This document shows positions 1-12,778 of a DNA stretch of 64,000 bases, in pieces. Position numbers and translations under genes: made by a program. Position 1 is the stretch's first letter; each line of letters opens with the position of its first letter. Under the pieces are notes generated by a model. It did no database searches, was not told the origin of the DNA, and saw only the letters and a list, made by a program, of their open reading frames with translations. The stretch comes from Chondrosia reniformis (lineage: Eukaryota; Porifera; Demospongiae; Chondrillida; Chondrillidae), in contig OX359199.1 of NCBI GenBank assembly GCA_947172415.1, positions 6,897,884-6,961,883 on the forward strand. The letters are read 5' to 3'.

Positions 1-3000
1 TTTCAACTTGCTGCATGGTAACCCTTAATTGATATCACTTAGAATTTGATAAGATTAACAAGAAATTTCCAAACTATTTATAAATACAGCTTCTAGAAAT
101 TGTCACCTCGTAATATTATTAAAACCAATTACGTACATATCATAGGGCTTTAAACTGCACATGCCAGCGAACAGTTTATAATATAGACCAATTTTGCTGC
201 TTAGCAACAAACGGGTAAATATGCTCACATTATAGACCATAATTATACCATCACATATCTGTTACCAGTAGGTTACACATAACAGCCCATAGAGTCATTT
301 TGGGTCTTAACAAAATGGCCATATTTGTACATATGTATATAAACTTGTAGAGAGCATACATGCCAAACATTCTCCCACCAAACACATATTTAGGAATTCT
401 AAATTGAACTAAATGTGTATGTAGACCTCCTAGTTATTGACCTTAAAAGGATATAGATGTCCTAGATGAACAATGTAGTCTTGTAGATTATTGAGCACTG
501 AGTACACCTACAAACATACTCATGTATCCTACCACTGACTACCACTTAACAATAAATAATCACACCCAAGTCCAAACATCCTTATTTAGATAGTTCTTCC
601 CACAACTGTAAAGGAATTTAGATATCTGTATCCTTAAAAATATTCAAAGTTGTTAATTATTTATTTTAAATTCAAGGCATATTTTATGAAATACCGTAAC
701 AATTAGAGGAGGGCCAGGAATGTACCACTATTCTGTACATCCTCTCACGTACTGAGTTTAGGTTTAATTACTACCAGAATAGTTTAGCCATAAAGTGGTT
801 GTGCAATATCTTATGCTTTATGCTTTCACAGACATGTACTGAGAAGATTATTAAACTGTATGTAGACGAATAACAGTTTGTCTAGCACCTCAGCTCCAGA
901 TAGGTTTAATATGTATTTCAAAACCCTAACATCAGTGATATCACCATAGTTACAAACTGTACTTGTAAGGTTGATATATTTAAGAGATTAATATTTTAGA
1001 GAATTTGTGTATAAATTGTAAGGCTGTCTGTCTCTATCTCTATGACACCTGTAGAGGACACAGCTAACTTGGCTTCACAGAGGTACTTATTGCCAATTTT
1101 GGAGAGATAACGTCTAATGTAACTTACATCATTTTTTACGAATCTTACATCACGAGAGGAATCTTTGATGTAGGATCAGTGGTCAAGTATAAAGGTTCAT
1201 CAGCTGGTTAGCTTGATTACATAATAATCATGATCCAAATCACAGATTAATAAAGGCAGACAATAACTGATTTTAATCAATTGATCACACACCATAAGAA
1301 TTCACACGTAAACTTTTTTGAAATTAATTTATCAATTTCGCCTCAAATATGTGTTTTTTAATATTAATTTAATTAATTAATTAATTTTTAATATTACTAT
1401 CAGTTTAAATATACATACCCCAAAGTATTCCCTACTTGGTAGAAATTATAAGATGGATTTATTTTGGAGGTATACAGTTAGGGTTAGATAAACTGGTTGT
1501 TTCCGCTTCAATTTTCTTCTTTGTTGTACAAATTTTGTTCTATTATAAATATCTAGTACATATTAGCTATTTCAGTTCTGTATCTTCATAATTAAGTATC
1601 ATTATAACTAACTACGAAGCTTTAGCTATCATACTATTAAATTATATTCGTAGTTATAAATATTAAATAATTAATGATATCATATAAATAAAAAAGTTAA
1701 CTTAATTGGGGAAAAATTTGCATAATATACAACACAGCTGCTATAATTAATAATAACAACCATTTCATCAAAACAATTGTGTAGGGAGTCATACACACAC
1801 ACATGACTGACCATATTACGGGTAGTGATACAAAAACAAGTATTTTGAGATAAAAAAACTCGTGAGGTGGACGCCTTCCAACATCAAATTATTTGGCCAC
1901 TTTGTTGGCTTACAGTCATAATCTTAAAGATTTTGGCCCTTAAATATCCTCAAAAGTTTAAAGAACAGTAGAAAAAGAAACAGAAGCTTATCGAACGCCG
2001 CCATTTGCAAACACGTACAAGTGTTATGTTATGATACTGGCGTATGAACCCGATTATACATTGGCATAAGATGTGAAACAGATTGTAATTTGTAATATGT
2101 AATAATCAACATAGAAATCTGTTGGCAGTAATACAATACTTGTACTTGGACAATAGAAAGTAAATGCTACAACTCAAGCCCTTTCATCTGACAGACCACA
2201 CCAACCTAAGAACACCCCAGCTGGTAGTATCTGTACAGGGATCACATTGGATCAGGATATATTGCTTCTAAAACTATTTAGAAAGTGAATAGTGCTCTCG
2301 AATGTGGGAAATTCCATACACTAATAGATTTACTCATTCAAAACATTGCTGCCCTGGCTCAATTGCCATTTCTATAAGGAGTGTCTGTAAGCCAGGTGAA
2401 CTAACAGTTAAGTATTGCATTGCTTAAGATTATTATAATTACATTACAGTCTTATAATTTGATACCATGCAACATGGGTCCATCACAGTCAAATTAGGCC
2501 ATAAGCATCTCTGTTACAATACCTTGGCAATCAATTCAAAGCCTGTTTGATTTCTGCTAATAAATGTTGTTAATCCCCAGGGATATGCACTCTAGGACTC
2601 CTTCAATGAGTACCCACCTGCCACTATCACATCTGTTATGCTTAGCATAGGAAATTTAATTTATTTCAATCCTTTTGTGATGAATCAGAATTAATTTTTA
2701 TTCTATTGTTGATATAAGGTGGAATTTCTAAGGATGCCTCCAAGATTAATTGTAATATAAATTCACAAGACAGTCTGGTGACTGGTACACATGAATGACC
2801 AATGATTAGTAAACACGACTAGTAACAGTTACAGTCAAACAGGTTGTACCAGTAGCAGATATTCAATCTCTTTAGGTGTAAGGTAATACCATGCTAAGAG
2901 TTAAACTTTAATAAAGTTTTTAGTGTGATCGTTTATCACAAGGTCATCAGAAGGCACAGGTGGCATGCCAAAGATAATTAATACGAATGTGAAATGTCTT

Positions 3001-5099
3001 CCCAGACAAAAAGTGACCATATATATCTGGCAATGGGCATATAAATAAATTCCACAAACTTTGTAACTAATACGACTGTGAAATACAGTAAGTGTATCCA
3101 ATCCATATAGTCACACGACACCAGACAACTTTGTGGGACTGCTACAATTAAGTTCATAGGTGTGACTGCACTATTATGTACCCGTAATTGGCAGGCAGAT
3201 AAGGACATATTTAGGGAGATGGTTAAAATGTCTGAGAATGAGGGAGGGTATACTACGCTGGATGTCTTAGCTGTAACAGTACCAGCTTGTACAACCTTAC
3301 AAGTTTCATGGATAGGTAGGTGTATGGAGTGATTAGAGAAAATGTTAACTTTATAATGGAATCCTTTAAATGTCTGTTATCTCTTTAAAGCATTGCACCT
3401 GATGTACTTTGTCTGCAGTCCTTTTAGTCAAAATATATACACCAGACATCTGCTATTTATATGCTGTAGTTACTATATTCTGTTAACCATCCGGCCCAAA
3501 ATGTAACATTAAGTACATCATTGCTATTATACATATTGTCCAATGGAAAAATTAGGAAAAGCTGTTGTGAAACTATATCCTCATATACAAATGTCTATAG
3601 GCTTTCCCTAAGTAATAAGTCCAAAAAATAGTCTATTCTTTGTATGTTTCTTTAGCCTCTTATTGATATGTCAACCATGTCTATATTAAATTGGTGTTTT
3701 AGATTCACATCTTATAGGTAGCTTGTTTGTTAATGTGTTTTAATCTATCACATGTCAAATATACGTATATGTTTAGACTATCAGCACACCTTTTATACTA
3801 AATTGGTTAGATGTGATCACTTGTTTCAGTATTGTGTCCCATTATCACCTGCTTTATGGGATGGATAATTTTATCTCCTTAATAGCTAGTGTACACAGTG
3901 CTATGATGTTTCACCTTGGTTTACTATTTGTCAAGTGATCTTTTAACAATCAGCCTTCAAGATTAAATGGACAGTTAAACTTTGCTGTTGGTTCATGGCC
4001 AAGATGGGGAGGTCTTTGATCTATTATTAATGTGGTGGAATACTTTGTTGTACCTAAAGTGTATAGTTAAACCAATTGTCCTCCATTTACAAGCTACAAA
4101 AGTCTGACTAATATTGCTGGCCACAAAACAGATACAGAGTAGGCCAATAGTTGCAATAGAAAAACTACTTAACCTATTGCTTGCAAATACATACATGCCA
4201 TTACTATGGGTGTTACTGTGAAATTCATTGTAAGCTTAAGAATGCTACATAACGTGCTCTACCATGCACAACCTATTTACACCACATCCAAGAATGTGTA
4301 GGTATTCACATGGTATATACATATAAAGAGGTTCATTGGAAATGAACTAGAAGCTATACAATAAAAAGCTTTACCTTACACTTCTGATCAATCCCTATAA
4401 AATAAGAATACTCATCTCTTTGAAGAAAGGCCAATAGTCTAGTAGAAAGACTGTTCAGAAAAATGACGTCAATATTCTCTGATGCATATTAGCTCATAGA
4501 AGCACTTAACTGGTCAGATTAAGTGAAGATCAAACAATTGAAGTCGCCTCTTTGAATATTAATTTTAAGGCGATAGCTTTTTAATTGAAATTATTTAACC
4601 AATAGTGGTAGTTGGAATGATTCAGCTGTCATTGATTCAATATAATAGCTTGGAGCCAGTTATTAAAAAGGAATGTCTCCTTAATTAGCTGGAACATACT
4701 AGTCTGTATAAGTATGTGATCTTAATGCAAAGTACACTGGCCTGTAAATGCTGTAGTTAAGTATCAAGACCTATACGTTGTGCTTACTGGACAATAACAC
4801 CACTAGAGAATTCTAACACTCACCTATATCTATTGTTTGGGGAAATTCTCTAAATACTTATATAGCCCAAGAATGAACTATTTTTTATATTGTTAAGAGC
4901 GAGTACACAGTACTCCCAACAGCCAACAGGAGAGTGATTTTAGGAACTATCGAGGTCCATTACATGTGTCTTGGCTTAATGAGCCAAGCAGAGTGTAAAT
5001 GGTTCCAATGGAGTATTTTCTGATAACATGGCAACAGTAATATAAACAATTAAGTACAAGATTCCTGTAGCATTTCAATTAACTACAGAAGAAACTTAC
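1..5099. other. AT-rich stretch without recognisable gene
   Basis: No open frame here gives a protein I recognise, and no exon matched the missing C-terminal end of RPIA, whose last identified exon starts at 5100. The stretch is AT-rich, with short simple repeats (an ATTA run near 1360-1385, a CA run near 1793). It may be a long RPIA intron with the terminal exon beyond the left edge, or RPIA 3' flank holding an exon I failed to see. Confidence 0.5.
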
Positions 5100-8000
5100 A
5101 GCTTTACATTTAGCAAGTCGCAGCTCCGCACAGCCTCCATATCTCTTCTCTAGTCTCAGCTTGACAGATTTATAGGATAGGGGAATCACCTCAATAGGGA
5201 TCCCTTTCTTCCACTGAAGAACAGATAGCACATGGAGAAGAATTAGCTGAAAATTATAACACAACCAACCACACACACACGTATATACATATACACACAT
5301 CTATATATGTATCTATATATATATATATAACTTGCACTGTATTATATATGTGTGTGTGTGTAGAAGATTATGCTTCATTCAATTAGCAGCTGCAGATGTC
5401 AGTGCCAAGTGAGCAAATCCAAGAACGTTCTTTAGCATTTGGTACCTGTTGTGTCATAATTTATCTAATTCAGTTAGTTTGTAAGTAATAAAATTGGATG
5501 CTTTCTACCACTGAGGAATCAACAATTAAGCAATTGTCAGTTATCTGCCCAGAAAAACATTGCTGACAAAGTATTTCATAATTAAATTGAAAAGACATAA
5601 CTCAAGAACAAAGTCAGTGTGTTAAAGGGACTTTCAATTATAAAAAAATACATACATACATACATATGCATTTATTGATGAAGAAATAAATAATTACTGG
5701 AAGATATTACATCAACTGATTTTCTCATCATGCTTTGTACAGGCTCAGGACAATTAATTCCCTCACTTCAAATATGTCTATTGATTACACACTGGCAGAT
5801 TAGGAAGTCAATATTTATTGCTTGTTTACATAGTTATGACATACCAGCATAGTGACACTCCAGTATGGGTGTCCTGTAACAGATGGTTAAGAGGAGGCAA
5901 CTGGAACATTACATAATTGCCAGGTGTCTTTAAAGGGACTACTATTGCATTATTGGAAAATGTTCATGACATTGCAGATATGTTGAAAAAATGCAAATAA
6001 CTTTCTTAGGCATGAGATGGATTACAAGTTGCTAAGCAATTAAACTATAGGACATCTTCAAGTCAATTTATGTATATAAATAAGCAAAGTTACACATGAT
6101 TGCGGGTATTGTTTCGGATATTTCAAGTGCAAAGTACAACAATGCGGAAAACTGAGGGCAACCTGTACAATGTCTGCACTAAAGTATGCATAAAACACTA
6201 GTCACGGAATACTCACAAACCTTTTCGCACAAATAGGAAGATTCCTTGCTACAAAATAGAAAAAAAAATAAAAGTAGATAATCTCCTCTCTGGCTAAAGC
6301 AGTGCTATAGTAACAAGTATCAGAAGAGCCAATTAATAGAATTGACAATTGCCTAATATATCAAGTTTTTGAATATACCTAACCTGTAGCTTTATAACAC
6401 ACGAACAACTTGAAAAGTATGCAGTGACAAAGATAGATGGTTAGAAATTGTCAAAGAAGTAATATTGTTATATCATCCTACATACTACATTTATTTTACA
6501 GTAAAAGACCCCTATAGAGAACTAAACTTAGTAAGAGCTTTTGTGAGTCCTTGGCTCAATGTACATACATATGACACAGTGAAGCAGAAGAATAAAGAGA
6601 AGATTCTTGTATCCTCATCAAGAAGAAGACAAAGATTCCCAGGGTCACTGATGACAGATGGAATTACCAGAAACAGCTGTCTGGCCAGTACAGAAGAAGA
6701 GAAGTAGAAGGACAAAACTCTGTATCCTCATCCAAAGCTCTCACTAGGTTTGGTTTGCTCTGTCTCACCTATTATCTGCAATCACTACAAAGGACTTTGC
6801 AGCTGCAGCAACTATCTTCTCTTGAGTGAGGCAACCCCTTTTGGACCAAGAAAGACAAAACAGTTCTCACTTTTAGCAGCTAGTTGACATAATTTGTTAC
6901 AAGACCTCCTCCTGTGTCTAAACATTTAAGCATGTTTCCTAATTGTAGGCTGAATTGATATGATATAAAGGTAAGAACAATATGATACAAGCTTCCATTT
7001 TTGCTGTCGCTCTTAGACCATCTGTTACTGCAGTGTCTTCTACATTTGAACCAATGTAAATTTAAAATAAAAATTTAAAAATTTGTTTGTAACATGATGG
7101 ATAACAAGATATCATTGATAGTGGCGTTAGCAACTGGTAGATAGTGTAGCATATTTTAAAGAGCGACATGGTCTATATTGAATGGTCACACATTGTAGTT
7201 TTAAATCATCTTAAGATCTTTATTAACACAAACACAAATTACAATTCACCTATTCACATCAAACAAAGTTATTTACATAATTACACCCTTGTACTGATTA
7301 ATGGAAAACATAGACTTCAGGAGTAATGAATGAGGTATCAAACAATCGCCCTGTTATCAAACTTTAAGTTACTAGACACTTCAATGACAACACATGATTT
7401 CAGGCAGAATAGATGGACTAAACCGTCAGCGTCAACAAAATTCCTCAACAGAGTCTAAATAGGTTATCTTTGTACGTTTGCAAATTTACGTTAATATCAC
7501 CTTTCTATCACATTCTTCCCAAGAACATATAAGGTCCAGGAGGAGTATTAAACGGAAATGTTATCACTTTTACATAACTTTAACTAAAGCAAGCCATACA
7601 CAGAGAAGTACATTTCGACCGCAGACACAATGTTATGACCTAAAATATTCGTCCTTCCAGAAATATGGTCTTACAAAAAGGTAGTTCAATTGAATGGTTT
7701 TCGATAACAAAGTACTTGCTACGATAAGCCTTTCTTTGAATGTCACACATCCTCGGGCAAAGTTTAGGACATCAGTGATATCACAAACGTTGATCATCAA
7801 AGGTTTCATAATATGTCAATCTTTGATGATAACATATCACAGAGGAAAGGATCAGTCAAGGCAGTAAACAGGCTGAGGTAATTGACCAATTTGGAGTGCA
7901 ACCATAAATTACTTCCATGAAAAATCAAAATGATAATTTTACCCAAGGAGTCATTCTCTAACATCATGAAGAGGGAAAAACATAAAAGAAGCAATTGTGG

Positions 8001-11000
8001 GAATCGAGTCCAGGACAGCTGGTTATGACCACCAGTGCTCTGCCACAACTACCACAGTAATGCTCCATGCACAAGAACAACAATGCTAAGGACTACTCCT
8101 TCTGTGGATAGACTGCTATGAATATGACAACACAATATGGCACAAACAAGCTTGCATTGGCCCCCCAAAGCTTGAATGAAAGTCATGTAGTTGTTATCCG
8201 GAATTGTCAGTCTGAATGCCATATGTACCACACACATGTACACGGGTGTTATCTGTAGATGTGGTTGACACAGTCATAGGAAAGCTTAGGAGTTTGGAGG
8301 AAGATACAGGAGTCTTGGTCTTTTTCTTTATCTTGATCTTCTGTGAATCCTTGGCTTAGGAGTTTGGAGGAAGATACAGTTTGTACACTTTGTTTTCCTC
8401 CTTTTTCCACTGGGTCAGACAGCTGTTTCTGGGATTCCACCTTCCATCAGTGACCCTGTGTGTGTGTTTTTACTAATCTTTACCTTTTTAAGACATAACT
8501 ATAAACACTAGAGACTGCTGTTGTTGTTGAAGTGCCAACCAATCATGCATGAGAATATTCTATGGTCCAAATTTGGAGATTCCTAATGGTTGCTGAGACA
8601 ACTCTAGAGACAGCAGATGGCAGCTGCTGTTCTACAAAAGCTTGACATTCTTTTAGTAAAAGATTTAATCTAGAAAAATGCATACTTTGTTTAATAGCCA
8701 ATTTTCTGTAAACCTGAATGCTACACACTACATTTATGGCATTCTTAGGGTTAAGTTCAATTGAAACTTAATCATGTTATTCATAACATACATGGGTCCT
8801 AAATTAGTTAAGCTACATAATTCCAGATTACTTTGAAACATCAGGAAATTCATTGGGAAAACAGCATCTTCACAAGACTACTCACAATCAATAGGCTTCA
8901 TGTCAGGAATCATCACATCCCTTACAAAAATAAACATTCACCATTAAACATTTAAATGTCCCTCAAAAGTCTTCTAGGAAATGGATTCTGTTTCCTCCTA
9001 ACTTATCTCCAAATTTTACAAATATTGATATGTTCACACATGATTGTGTGCATGCTTAACAGTACACATATGCATGAATATGGAACTGCCTGAACCAGAT
9101 TTACAGGTTTAATTGATCTGACTTGCTTCATCTACAATAACATTAAGCCATACTTGATGGAAGTGGTGTCTATATCAGTATTAACAGTGATAAAGAGCTG
9201 ACCATAACTAATTCATGTTGTTAATGGTGCACTTTAAATCTGATATAATCACAAAGATACCTATCAAGCATGAAATAACAAGGAATCTGCCACTTAATAT
9301 GAATACACTTCAAATGATTTAAACTGATAGTGGAATCACTTATCAGATTAAGAATGTGATATCCCTGGATATTGGCTTCCTATTAATTGTTAGTCATAAG
9401 AGTACTGCTACTTGCTGACTAGACAGCATACTCACCCTCCACCCTTAATGGCACACAGCTTCGGATCCAACTCATCAGCACCGTCAATAGCAACATCAAG
9501 CTACAGGAAGAAAAGCTATTTATAAAGAGGAAATGAGAATAGTGTGGTACAGGAAACGAGGGTGCGGTACAGGAGGAGAGAGTGTGGTACAGGAGGAGAG
9601 AGTGTGGTACAGGAGGAGAGGGTGTGGTACAGGAGGAGAGGGTGTGGTACAGGAGGAGAGAGTGCGGTACAGGAGGAGAGAGTGTGGTACAGGAGGAGAG
9701 AGTGCGGTACAGGAGGAGAGAGTGCGGTACAGGAGGAGAGGGTGCGGTACAGGAGGAGAGAGTGTGGTACAGGAGGAGAGAGTGTGGTACAGGAGGAGAG
9801 GGTGTGGTACAGGAGGAGAGAGTGCGGTACAGGAGGAGAGAGTGTGGTACAGGAGGAGAGAGTGTGGTACAGGAGGAGAGGGTGCGGTACAGGAGGAGAG
9901 GGTGCGGTACAGGAGGAGAGGGTGCAGTACAGGAGGAGAGGGTGTGGTACAGGAGGAGAGGGTGCGGTACAGGAGGAGAGGGTGCGGTACAGGAGGAGAG
10001 GGTGTGGTACAGGAGGAGAGGGTGTGGTACAGGAGGAGAGGGTGTGGTACAGGAGGAGAGGGTGTGGTACAGGAGGAGAGGGTGCGGTACAGGAGGAGAG
10101 AGTGTGGTACAGGAGGAGAGGGTGCGGTACAGGAGGAGAGGGTGCGGTACAGGAGGAGAGGGTGTGGTACAGGAGGAGAGGGAGGTACAAGAGGAAAGGA
10201 TAGGGCATATAGAGAAAGGTTGGGGCTAAAGATGAGATGGTTGGGCCTAAGGAGAGAGGCTGGGACTGAAGGTGAGTATGGATGAGATGGACTGAAAAGG
10301 AAGATTGACCATACCTGTGCAGAGGATAAGTTTTAAATATATATACATTTATGTATACGTATAAAGTCATAGAAAAAGCATTCCACCTCAGGGTATTCTT
10401 CCAAGCTAACAAGCCCTAAACCATGGTCAAGGATTAACTGTCTAGCCTACAGAGAGAGAGATATCTGTTACAACCCAGGGTCAGATAATGTGCTAAAAGA
10501 TTACATGAGGTGTATCTTGCTACTTGGCGCATTATGTAATTAAATGAATTTCTGCTTCATCAAACAATTAATTGCATCAGTTTTCAAGTATTGCAAGCCA
10601 GACTAACTTGAAACGATGTGGGAACACATTTGAGGCAAAGACCTTCATTTTTAACCCTTTCAGCTACAACAAGAGATAACAAGAAGTAATGTGGTCAGGT
10701 GCTCATACAACTAAACACTAAACTGATAAGTCATCTTGGGAATGAGTATCTATATTATATCTTAATGAAATGATTTATCTGATTAGGAGAAACACAAACA
10801 GATGTCCTAAAGTATTACCGGGTATTACTCCAGTTTCCTTCCAATAGCATGAAGCAATTACTAGTTCAATTAAATTACTGATTAGTTAAGGAATGGGGTG
10901 AGAAACTTATATTGAGTAGAAAATAAAATTACAAGATAAATTAACTCTTGCCATTTGTTTTTAAAGATGTGGAACCACAAATAGATTTGAGAAATCAGGT

Positions 11001-12729
11001 AGAAAATGCATCCAGAATTATTGCAAAGATAATATTTATATAGTTATATATGCTGTTTGCATTATAAATACAGGAGGCTATCATGACATATTTTAACCTG
11101 CTACATTTACTATAGGAATCAAATCAGAGGGGGGTAATTGATTAAGTAGATGCAATAAAGTTCTTGGGTGCAGTGATTAGCAGTGATGGGAATATAGAGA
11201 AGGAAGCAGAGGAAATAACATTTTAACTAATCATAAACAGCTGTGTCATCTTCCTTTACTTAAGCCTTCCTCCTCATTTACTGCTGAAGAAGACCTACGG
11301 GTCAAAACGTCCTAATACTTTGATTAATAATAAGTGTTGCTGATGCTCAAATCTTAACCAATTAATTATGAATGCAACAAATACCCATTATTACTTCATA
11401 GCTATAGCTATATAACATTTTAAAATTTGTTTTATCGTTTTTTTTTATAATTACACATAGGAATGACCTCCACTACTAGAGATTAATCCATCGATGATGA
11501 ATAAATGAATCATTAAAGGAATCTCCCCTTTTCCATCAACGAAGTGGATGCTTTTGGGGTAGCCAAGTTGGGGGTAGCCTTCTGTGCATGTATACGTATA
11601 TTATTTTGAGGTGATAATGAAGAGAACCAGCACAATTGTCTGTTAATTAATCGCTATAGAGAAACTGTACAACTTAATCAACAAATCAGATACTACTTAA
11701 ATGACGTTTGTGGGAACATGAATTCAATAATGAACAATAAATAAAATTAAGTTTCTATATTAAGTTAATGAGTGTAATCACAGCTGCTGGAGTAAACAAA
11801 TGAATAATTACCAGAACATTAAATTAAGGCGCTGTTATTACACTAATTGACATCCTTACCAATCCTTTCAACTGCAAATACAATTGTAGACCCACTTCCA
11901 ATTCCAACTGTTTGTTTGTCCTGTAACACAAGAGAGCAAGGTGAACTAGATGTACTAGAAATGGATATCACATAGTGGATAACTAACTAACAGGGCACCA
12001 TATGATGGATAGAAGTCTAATAATACAATGGGAAGCAGTAATAGACAGTGGTGATATTGGTGGACAATAGTGGACATGGTGGACAATAGTGGACAGTGGT
12101 GACATTGGTGGACAATAGTGGACATGGTGGACAATAGTGGACAGTGGTGATATTGGTGGACAATAGTGGACATGGTGGACAATAGTGGACAGTGGTGACA
12201 TTGGTGGACAATAGTGGACAGTGGTGACATTGGTGGACAATAATGGACATGGTGGACAATAGTGGACAGTGATGACATTGGTGGACAATAGTGGACTGTG
12301 ATGACATTGGTGGACATGGTGGACAGTGGTGGGCATGGTGGACAGTGGTGGGCATGGTGGACAATAGTGGACATGGTGGACAATGGTGGACATGGTGGAC
12401 AGTGGTGGGCATGGTGGACAGTGGTGAGGCAGGCTGAAGACAGTACATTAAGTAAAAAACAATCCATGTTTTGATTGAGATAATGACATGGGATGAGTGC
12501 TATTGTTAGATCAATGTCCATGACATCTTCAGAGGTGTGTGAATGAATAACAGTACAGTACAAAGTCTAATGCTGCGTTGTTCACTTTGATCCACTCGTT
12601 GACAGCTGCCACAGCGGCTGCCCTCTTCCCTGCAGTTACGTCAGACATGCTCGCCAATCCTCTTGAATGTCTAAGACAGTTAGAATATCGAGAAAATGTA
12701 CGAATACAGTACCCAGGAAGTTGCAACAT
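5100..12729 (-). CDS. RPIA: Ribose-5-phosphate isomerase (partial, last exon not found)
   Basis: Interconverts ribose 5-phosphate and ribulose 5-phosphate in the non-oxidative pentose phosphate pathway. Exons (minus): 12586-12729, 11860-11920, 10608-10663, 10387-10446, 9436-9500, 6769-6837, 6221-6248, 5100-5213. They join in phase to 199 residues. Family motifs appear in order: VGIGSGSTIVFAVERI (phosphate-binding loop), CVPTSFQARQLIL, DVAIDGADELDP with the catalytic acidic residues, IKGGGGCLTQEKIV, and WKKGIPIEVIPLSY. The C-terminal part that should follow KCKA was not found to the left. Two ATGs are possible: 12729, giving a 27-residue basic N-terminal extension, or 12648 (MSDVTAGKR), where family similarity begins. 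The donor at 12585 is preferred to one further on because it aligns with the family without a gap. Two introns carry large minisatellites. Confidence 0.93.
6468..6765. mobile_element. Interspersed repeat family A, composite copy
   Basis: The left part matches the start of family A (CCTACATACTAC, then a block ending AGAACTAAAC). The right part matches the end of the same family in reverse orientation (GATTCCCAGGGTCACTGATG, then ACAGCTGTCTGG, then ATCCTCATCCAAAGCTCTC). It therefore looks like two truncated copies facing each other inside an RPIA intron. No coding capacity is visible. Confidence 0.6.
7990..8075 (-). mobile_element. tRNA-like SINE (family B), diverged copy
   Basis: Read on the minus strand this contains GGCAGAGCACTGGTGGTCAT, AACCAGCT and then GGACTCGATTCCC, the spacing of a tRNA D-arm end, anticodon arm and T-arm. 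A better-kept copy lies at 17050-17150 with the same flanks (GGAGCATT before, CAATTG after), so this is a dispersed repeat and not a working tRNA gene. The first half of box A is degraded here. Confidence 0.55.
8275..8460 (+). mobile_element. Interspersed repeat family A, rearranged copy
   Basis: Contains the family A blocks CTTTATCTTGATCTTCTGTG, GGGTCAGACAGCTGTTTCTG and CACCTTCCATCAGTGACCCT. An internal segment (TTAGGAGTTTGGAGGAAGAT) occurs twice, so the copy is internally duplicated. Lies in an RPIA intron. Confidence 0.6.
9545..10184. repeat. 20-bp minisatellite, about 32 units, RPIA intron
   Basis: Unit GTACAGGAGGAGAGGGTGTG with variation mainly at two positions (A/G and T/C). On the RPIA sense strand the array is pyrimidine-rich and ends about 45 bp upstream of the acceptor of exon 9436-9500. 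Because 20 is not a multiple of 3, and the unit lacks stops on both strands, it creates long spurious open frames in several frames. These are not genes. Confidence 0.95.
11275..11360 (+). mobile_element. Family C repeat with hammerhead-like core (degenerate)
   Basis: Contains CTGAAGAAGACCTACGGGTC followed by AAAACGTCC. This is the CUGANGA - stem II - GAAA arrangement of a hammerhead core, with the G of GAAA changed to A. Related copies lie at 16000-16082, 17523-17666 and 53035-53115. Confidence 0.45.
12033..12424. repeat. Minisatellite of GTGGACA-type units, RPIA intron 1
   Basis: Irregular tandem array built from GTGGACAATA, GTGGACATG, GTGGACAGTG and GTGACATTG words in the first RPIA intron. 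On the sense strand the words read CCACTATTGTCCAC and the like. All open frames through it are repeat artefacts. Confidence 0.93.
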
Positions 12730-12778
12730 CCGTCATCTAGGGATGTCCCTATCATGGTAAAATGGCGAGGAGTTGAAA
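12730..12778. promoter_or_regulatory. Divergent promoter RPIA / FNTA
   Basis: The two ATGs (12729 minus, or 12648 for the shorter RPIA form; 12779 plus) leave only 49-130 bp between coding regions, so transcription of both must start from a shared short region. The FNTA start reads AAAATGGCGGAC, matching the YY1/TISU-type initiator (AANATGGCGG) that drives genes with very short 5' UTRs. No TATA box is seen. Confidence 0.55.

Noticed and set aside
1006..1183. Minus-strand open frame of about 58 codons containing SKIGNKYLCEAKLAVSSTG
   Set aside because: No start codon, no convincing splice acceptor and no recognised family; length is within chance expectation, though it was the best frame in the first 5 kb.
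9516..10412. Long open frames on both strands (up to 298 codons) rich in YRRRGCGTGGE or SPPVPHPLLLYHTLS
   Set aside because: They are the 20-bp minisatellite read in several frames, inside an RPIA intron bounded by clear exons.
11955..12563. Cys/His/Pro-rich minus-strand frames (HHCPPCPPLSTM repeats)
   Set aside because: Tandem-repeat artefact in RPIA intron 1; several overlapping frames, no other exon support.
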